Source: Zingiber officinale (Eukaryota > Streptophyta > Magnoliopsida > Zingiberales > Zingiberaceae). From it: a DNA stretch of 64,000 nucleotides. Below the pieces are notes generated by a model. It was not told where the DNA came from. It searched no databases and saw only the letters and a list, made by a program, of their open reading frames with translations. Position numbers and translations under genes: made by a program. Numbering within the stretch: position 1 is the first letter of the stretch; each line of letters begins with the position of its first letter. Positions 59,401 to 64,000 of this stretch are shown piece by piece. The stretch is from assembly GCF_018446385.1 (NCBI RefSeq), contig NC_056000.1, positions 47,462,722 through 47,526,721 on the forward strand. Reading direction: 5' to 3'.

Positions 59401-62400
59401 TATTTATGTTCAATGCTTAGATTGAACAATTTAATGCACTAAAAGTAGATGCAAACTCATTTTATATTTGATGTCATACAATATTGTCAGTATAATGAAT
59501 GTTAGGTTTTTCTTAAAGAAATGAACCACATATAAACCCTCATATATGCCTAAACACTGCACATTTGTTATCTAGTCATTCAACCGTGTGTCGTCTACAT
59601 AGGCTTTTTAAATCATAATTATCAGACAAATAATATCCAATTATTACTTGATTAAATTGCATTGTAAAATAACTGGAGAATAAATACATTTACATTGTCA
59701 GTAGTTAATAAAGATGTTACATTGCCAATACATAATAAAGCAATATATATTAATATATAATTAACAAATACTAAAAGAGATTATGCTAATTAATAAAATC
59801 ATATTTTATTAATATAAATTACTGAATAATATTGGATTACCAATATGGTGTTTAATAGAACTTGATTAGTGTTTAATTCATTTTATAGAGTCTAGTTGGG
59901 CATTAATTACATTCAAAACAATTTTAGAGGATATAGGATTTTGTGATCCTCTTGGTTGAGAGATATTATTGTCCTTTCTCTCAATCAACAATAACTTCTC
60001 TCTATCAACAACAAACTAGAGAGATGTGTAGGGTTCTAGGTAAAGCAAGTGGTGGATCACAAGCCACAATGTAGTTGAACAAGCAATAAGATTAATTCAA
60101 GAAGGGAGTCAAGCAAACAATGAAGACTCTCTCTCCCATACTTGTTTACTAAGAATCAAGTTGGAACTGATGTTCGTTCTCAAGATTGATCATGCATGTT
60201 CCAAATTCTGTTAATTAACCTATATTTTGATTGACCGTGTAATTTTCCTTATTCATTCCTTGCTAATTCTTTTAATAATTCCTTTTAAACTTGTAATCTT
60301 TATGAATTGTTCATATTATCTTTATATCTGTGTCAGTATAAAGCAAGACAGTTGAATTGAGTTTGTACAAATTACTATTTGCTTCATTTTACTAAAATAA
60401 ATTGGATAATGGACAGTAAATGCTTAGAAAATTATCAGTCGAACTGTTGACTCTGATTACCAATAGGCAATAGCATCGATATTGATGTGGTGATTAGGGG
60501 GGAAGGCCCCACCCTGTTGCCACGATAGAGGTCAAAGTCAAGAGGGTCAATGAGTGGACGGTGTTGGCCGGTCGGGCGAGGCATATTCCGACCACGGGTT
60601 AAGCACCGACCCACTGTCTCCGACACGGAGTAATCAAACCAACGCTCAAGGGACGCGCAGAAGCCGAGCCGAGCGGCTCCTCCGCTTGGCCTAGCAGCAG
60701 ACTCGACATCAGCTGAGAACGCAGACGGTGAACTATCCACCGAACGGCTATCGCGCTCGGCCCATCAATCGAGCATATGGACAGTGGGCTTCCGGCCGAG
60801 CGGCCATCCTGCTCGGCCTGGCAACGAGCGACACTTGAGCAGCGGACTTTTAGCCGACCGGTTATCCCGCTCGATGGGACAGCAGATAGCGTAAGGATAG
60901 CAGAATTCCGGTCGAGTGGCCATTCCGCTCGGCCAAGCAACAGACGCAGCGGGGTATCCTTCGACATCCTTTTGGGAGCTAGTACCGCTGACAGGCGGCA
61001 TGGTCAGACAGAGGATCGTACGGTCGAAGCTTCTACTGTCACTTCAGAGATATGCTCGGCCCGTTAAGGTACTGTGTCAGGGACACTTTACTGACATGTC
61101 TTTTCAGGGAAAGCTTTGAAATGCGTGCTCTCCTTGGGAAGCATGCACAAGCGCTTCTGGGGCTCTATATAAAGGGGGGTCCAAGCATCGGCGGAGGTAT
61201 GCTTTTCTCGCAATTTCTACTATTACGCTACAGTTCTTGCTTGTTTTTGCTTACTTGAGCGTTAGAGGGTCATCGTCGGGGACCCCTTCCCTGGCTCGGC
61301 ACTGACGCTGCTTGTGTTGTAGGCGGGAGCGACGTCCACCGGAGGTTAGTAAGAGCGTCACGTCCCCAGCATCCGTCTCTTCGACTTTCGGACAAAGTCA
61401 GATATAATTGGAGAAGGGAAGAGGGAAGCAATCAGTGAACCACTATGCTACGTGAAGAGAAGAATGGAAAAGAAATTTAATAATATATGCTGATATTTCC
61501 CAGTTACCATTGTTTCTAACCTCATTATCATCTTCATGTCTCAATAAGCTTGTTTCAAACCACCCACACACACAAACCTTTCTTTCATCTGCAACTATTT
61601 ATTTGTTGTGCTACTATTTACCCACCTTTGACTAGAATTTCCATTATTCAATGCACAATAATGAAATACGACACAGATTCTATCTATCCACCGCATCATA
61701 ACTCAAAAACAAAAGTCAGATTGATGATGATGAAGCTCCAAGAAGAAATTTTGAAATACTGAAGAAAAGGAGTACTTATGCATCAAAGGCAGTAACTCTA
61801 TGATTATTTGATCTATAAGGAAGTATGAGGCCCGATATTATATGAAGAGAATAGTCCAGAACAAATCCCGTCGCAACCCAACCATGATATCTTCTAGAGC
61901 TTGCTTGAAAATTATGATGTAAATAGGAGCTTATGCGGTATACTCTACTTGAAAGAAATCCAAGAATTCAACCAGTTTGATTGAGCATTTCCTAACTGCT
62001 CAGCATTAACCCAAACGTATCAAGTATCCTATTTGTTGCTCCGTAATCATGAAATAGTCAAAATCAAAGTTTGTTTCCCACAGGACAGGCGTTAAGATGA
62101 TCCTTGGCCTCTCTTCGCGCTTGCCCATATTTAGTCATTAAAATAAAGCAACAATCGCTATTTTTAACTGGTAAGCATAATTCAGAACGAATTCCCCAAG
62201 ATCCCAATTGCGATCTCTCCCAGAACTCGACCGACCAAGGGAAAACTCCCCAACTCAAAACAAAACCCTACCCGGGAAATTTCCATAATAAAGCAAGGCC
62301 ATTGCCAGACGTACAGTATATACAATATCTAAGAGAAATTATAGAATCTTGTACCGTGAGGACGTCGTCGGAGTAAGCGCCAAGGAAGTCTAGGAGCTTG

Positions 62401-62537
62401 CGGGAGACGACGTCTCTGAGCGCGGCCGCCTCCGGCGACCTCCGATCCATCCTGAACGACCTCGGCTCATTCAATAATACATCAGCTTCCACCTTGCCCG
62501 CCGGAGACGCTTGATCGATTTGGCCTCGCTCCGCCAT
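50447..62537 (-). CDS. RRM RNA-binding protein with Nab2/PWI-like N-terminus (AT3G12640 type)
   Basis: Eleven minus-strand exons join in phase: 62537-62355, 56898-56798, 56721-56649, 55781-55488, 55401-55314, 55111-54351, 54272-54167, 53230-53175, 52267-52161, 52054-51967, 50590-50447. The protein is 666 residues, close to Arabidopsis AT3G12640. Residues about 30-120 form a PWI-like helical fold as in Nab2/ZC3H14 (KLLDFLGAYSDDVL, EYIIVLVCNGKHQNQARDEL, FVTWLWNYL). A long disordered, serine- and lysine-rich middle follows, with a coiled coil (KLKLQQVEKDMQKLRAKQAD) near 505-530. One RRM spans about 547-622: RTVVVSNVHFAAS (RNP2), AIVKVTLLTDALTNHPKG, then AHIVFANKESIDKAISLTG. The tail ends FQWKRE. 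It is probably nuclear and acts in mRNA 3'-end handling. RNP1 has His where Tyr or Phe is usual. Intron 1 is 5.5 kb and transposon-rich. The last exon's stop is inferred. Confidence 0.85.
50591..51966 (-). other. Last intron of the RRM gene, with old degenerate repeats
   Basis: A 1.4-kb intron. The part at 51150-51560 holds many diverged words such as ttggctcacctg and ctagcttg, which look like a worn minisatellite from an old transposon. No ends or target repeats were found. Confidence 0.45.
52771..52794. repeat. TTG trinucleotide microsatellite
   Basis: About eight TTG units in an intron of the RRM gene. It could vary in length between individuals. Confidence 0.85.
57061..57285. repeat. 107-bp tandem duplication
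   Basis: The block starting ccatgtagcgaaacctaaat at 57061 recurs at 57168 with small changes, including the shared run acatggcttgataatgatga. Confidence 0.8.
57399..58632. mobile_element. TIR miniature element with internal pyrimidine tract
   Basis: The insert opens GGGGGCGTTTGGTTTAGAAG and closes AAAACCAAACGCCACC, an inverted repeat of about 14 bases with one mismatch. The second layer also matches in reverse (gggaatgag against ctcattc). The three bases tga flank both ends (57396-57398, 58633-58635). The short target repeat and G-rich ends suggest a PIF/Harbinger-like element, but the superfamily is uncertain. There is no transposase. Between 57595 and 58475 the interior is nearly pure C and T. 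Confidence 0.65.
57595..58475. repeat. 0.88-kb polypyrimidine tract of tctctcatcacacttt units
   Basis: Dozens of diverged short units (ctctctcctcattctctctcatcacac) form an almost uninterrupted C/T strand with scattered A and hardly any G. Because the host gene is read from the minus strand, its pre-mRNA would carry a long GA-rich purine run here. Long open frames in all three forward frames rich in Ser, Leu, Phe and His are artefacts of the repeat. Confidence 0.9.
60483..61400 (+). mobile_element. Solo LTR with exact target repeat gatat
   Basis: 918 bp from TGATGTGGTGATT to GGACAAAGTCA, with the exact target repeat gatat at 60478-60482 and 61401-61405. It is GC-rich in an AT-rich intron, has a minisatellite of ggccgagcggccatcctgct type units (60640-60960), a TATA box (TATATAAAG) near 61166, and no internal region. 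The style suggests a Ty3/Gypsy family, but no coding supports that. It lies antisense to the RRM gene. Confidence 0.82.
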
Positions 62538-62924
62538 TTCCCTTCCCGTCCCTCCCCCGAGCCTTCTTGCTTTAACTTCGATTTCTCGGGTAATGGTGGA
62601 CAGGTATATATCACAATAGTTCTCTTGAAACGGAAATTTTCAAAATGGCCCAAAACTTAGCATCTTTTTACAAAATACTTCTCATAGTTTTATTATTAGC
62701 AAAATACTTCACATGGTTTTTTCGCAGCTGCGTGACGAACATTTAGCGAATTATTCTTTTGCCTTCCCATGGTTTTATTATGAACAAAAGGGGTGCTTTT
62801 AAAAATACTAGCATTTTTAAAATACCTCCCTAAGTTTTCATTATTGTCAAAATGAATTCAAAGATTATATTTTGTTATTTTTCTTTATGCACTAAGAAAA
62901 GTATAACTTGACCAACTATAACAA
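62538..62924. other. Spacer between RRM gene start and tRNA cluster
   Basis: The first 60 bases are the likely leader of the RRM gene on the minus strand. The rest (62640-62880) holds diverged words like aaaatacttc-acatggttttattat repeated several times, probably an old miniature element. No gene was seen. Confidence 0.4.
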
Positions 62925-62997
62925 TCCGTTGTAGTCTAGTTGGTTAGGATACTCGGCTCTCACCCGAGAGACCCGGGTTCGAGTCCCGGCAACGGAA
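62925..62997 (+). tRNA. tRNA-Glu (anticodon CTC), copy 1
   Basis: 73 bases that fold as a full cloverleaf: acceptor stem TCCGTTG with CAACGGA, anticodon stem CTCGG with CCGAG around the loop CTCTCAC (anticodon CTC), and T-loop GGTTCGAGTCC. Internal A and B boxes are normal. No intron. A run of T follows after the shared flank (63000-63003), suiting RNA polymerase III termination. It decodes GAG. Confidence 0.95.
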
Positions 62998-63076
62998 GTT
63001 TTTATGATTTTGCTTCATTAAAAAAAACTTGCTTATTAAATCACACATCATCTCGTAACTTTCCCATTATTAACAA

Positions 63077-63149
63077 TCCGTTGTAGTCTAGTTGGTTAGG
63101 ATAGTCGGCTCTCACCCGAGAGACCCGGGTTCGAGTCCCGGCAAAGGAA
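63077..63149 (+). tRNA. tRNA-Glu (CTC), copy 2, probably decayed
   Basis: Same length and anticodon as copy 1 but with two changes that break stem pairs: the first base of the anticodon stem is G instead of C (facing G), and the 3' acceptor strand reads CAAAGGA instead of CAACGGA (A facing G). The A and B boxes remain, so it may be transcribed, but processing and charging are doubtful. A TTTTT stretch follows. Confidence 0.75.
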
Positions 63150-63228
63150 TTTTTTATGATTTTGCTTCATTAAAAAAAACTTGCTTACGATATCACACAT
63201 CATCTTGTAACTTTACCCTATATAGCAA

Positions 63229-63301
63229 TCCGTTGTAGTCTAGTTGGTTAGGATACTCGGCTCTCACCCGAGAGACCCGGGTTCGAGTCCCGGCAACGGA
63301 A
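63229..63301 (+). tRNA. tRNA-Glu (anticodon CTC), copy 3
   Basis: Identical by eye to copy 1 over all 73 bases, with every stem paired, followed by TTTTT. It sits exactly 152 bases after copy 2, which sits 152 bases after copy 1. Confidence 0.95.
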
Positions 63302-63573
63302 TTTTTCATGTTTTGCTTCATTGAAAAAAACTTGCTTATCAAATCACGCATCATCTCGTAACTTTACCCATTTGTTAACCAGAATCAGTAACATTATCGG
63401 ATCGGGTTTTTGTTAGTCCGATAACCGTACCCGGAATCGCTTTTCATTCCCGCGTGCTCCAAAAGAGAATAGATCAATAAAGTAGTGTGCTGAAACGTGA
63501 GCCTCTTCCTCCTCGCCGTTTACCTCTTCTCGGACAAGGCAAAACGAGCGGCTAGCGAGTAGCGAGCGCATCG

Positions 63574-63701
63574 ATGGATCTCTTCGAGGCGCAGAGCAAG
63601 GTGATCTCGAGCGATCGGTCCGAGGTCGGATCCATGAAGAATTTGGAGGATGGTGCTCCAGATTTCGCCCTCAATGGCTCCGCTGCCGAGACTTGCGTCA
63701 G
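63574..63701 (+). CDS. First coding exon of an unrecognised gene (partial)
   Basis: An ATG in a GC-rich setting opens 42 codons (MDLFEAQSKVISSDRSEVGS, then MKNLEDGAPDFALNGSAAET and CVR) ending at a good donor, CAG|GTATTG. The sequence before it is a GC-richer leader with typical pyrimidine patches, and the sequence after it is T-rich intron to the end of the window, so the rest of the gene lies outside. The peptide is acidic and hydrophilic with no domain I recognise. The start is the first ATG after the leader. Confidence 0.6.
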
Positions 63702-64000
63702 GTATTGAATGCTTGGATTTAGAAGATGATTGAGTTTTGTGTGTTTTTTTTTTACTCGAATTTAGAGAAAATAACTATTTTTGTGGTCAAGTTCATAATT
63801 TTGGAGAACTTGGGGAAATTAGGTTATGACTGCCGCTTTGTGGAATTTGTTCGGAAAATTAGGTTATTCCTGCTTCTTTGTGGAATTTGTATGATCCAGA
63901 TTTCCTTTGGGATAAAGTACGATCGAATTAATGAGGATTTGACTTGTTAATTTGCTGGATCCCACAATTTTATGCGGTGTAGTCAGTAAATTAGTCTTGT

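Larger units (their letters stand above)
56899..62354 (-). other. 5.5-kb intron 1 of the RRM gene
   Basis: The donor CTCACG|GTACAAG at 62354 and acceptor TATCCAG before 56898 bound this intron. It contains a 107-bp tandem duplication (57061-57285), a TIR element with a giant pyrimidine tract (57399-58632), about 1.8 kb of plain AT-rich sequence, and a solo LTR (60483-61400). No host exon was found. Confidence 0.7.
62925..63378. repeat. 152-bp tandem repeat carrying the three tRNA-Glu genes
   Basis: Each unit is a tRNA followed by a flank of about 79 bases (ttttgcttcatt, aaaaaaacttgctta, tcacacatcatctcgtaact). Three units are complete. The flank after the third runs to about 63378, where similarity ends. 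The unit length is exactly 152 in both intervals. Confidence 0.92.

Noticed and set aside
62104-62376. Plus-strand open frame of 90 residues
   Set aside because: Antisense to exon 1 and intron 1 of the RRM gene; no family resemblance.

Overview
The window reads as nuclear DNA of a flowering plant, most likely a monocot. The genes have plant-type introns, the plastocyanin gene is very GC-rich as in many monocot genes, and the spacers are AT-rich and packed with LTR retrotransposons. A Zingiberales source (ginger and allies) is my guess from the general look of the LTR families; nothing in the window proves it.

Bases 1-23,200 are a retrotransposon graveyard. A solo LTR (517-1793) comes first. 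Then an old LTR starting near 2121 is split by an 18.9-kb copia-type element (3234-22131, target repeat gtctt). That element holds several later arrivals, including a chain: solo LTR 9189-17276, inside it solo LTR 9746-16359 (target repeat tttat), and inside that a complete-looking gag-only LTR element 10561-14566 (target repeat gaact). Solo LTR 18101-19148 (target repeat aggag) and two reverse-oriented solo LTRs (6187-7275, 8174-9094) lie in the same interior.

Bases 23,400-63,700 are gene-bearing. In order: an intronless plastocyanin gene (+, 23487-23987); a clade-D PP2C phosphatase gene (+, four coding exons, 25682-34908) whose third intron is swollen to 6.1 kb by transposons; a MARCH-type RINGv E3 ligase gene (-, six coding exons, 41138-37123); an eIF4A gene (+, four coding exons, 46708-48537) carrying a net 4-base frameshift that makes it a probable pseudogene; an RRM protein gene of the plant Nab2/ZC3H14-like type (-, eleven coding exons, 62537-50447); three tandem tRNA-Glu(CTC) genes on a 152-bp repeat (62925-63301); and the first coding exon of an unrecognised gene (+, 63574-63701) that runs off the window.

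The RINGv and eIF4A genes stand head to head over a spacer of about 0.5 kb. Introns carry two hAT-type miniature elements with exact 8-bp target repeats, a solo LTR with target repeat gatat, and a TIR element enclosing nearly 0.9 kb of almost pure pyrimidine. The genes do not form a pathway: plastocyanin serves photosynthetic electron transport, PP2C-D proteins act in auxin and proton-pump signalling, and the others serve ubiquitination, translation and RNA processing. All positions and splice sites were read by eye; family names rest on remembered motifs, not on database searches.
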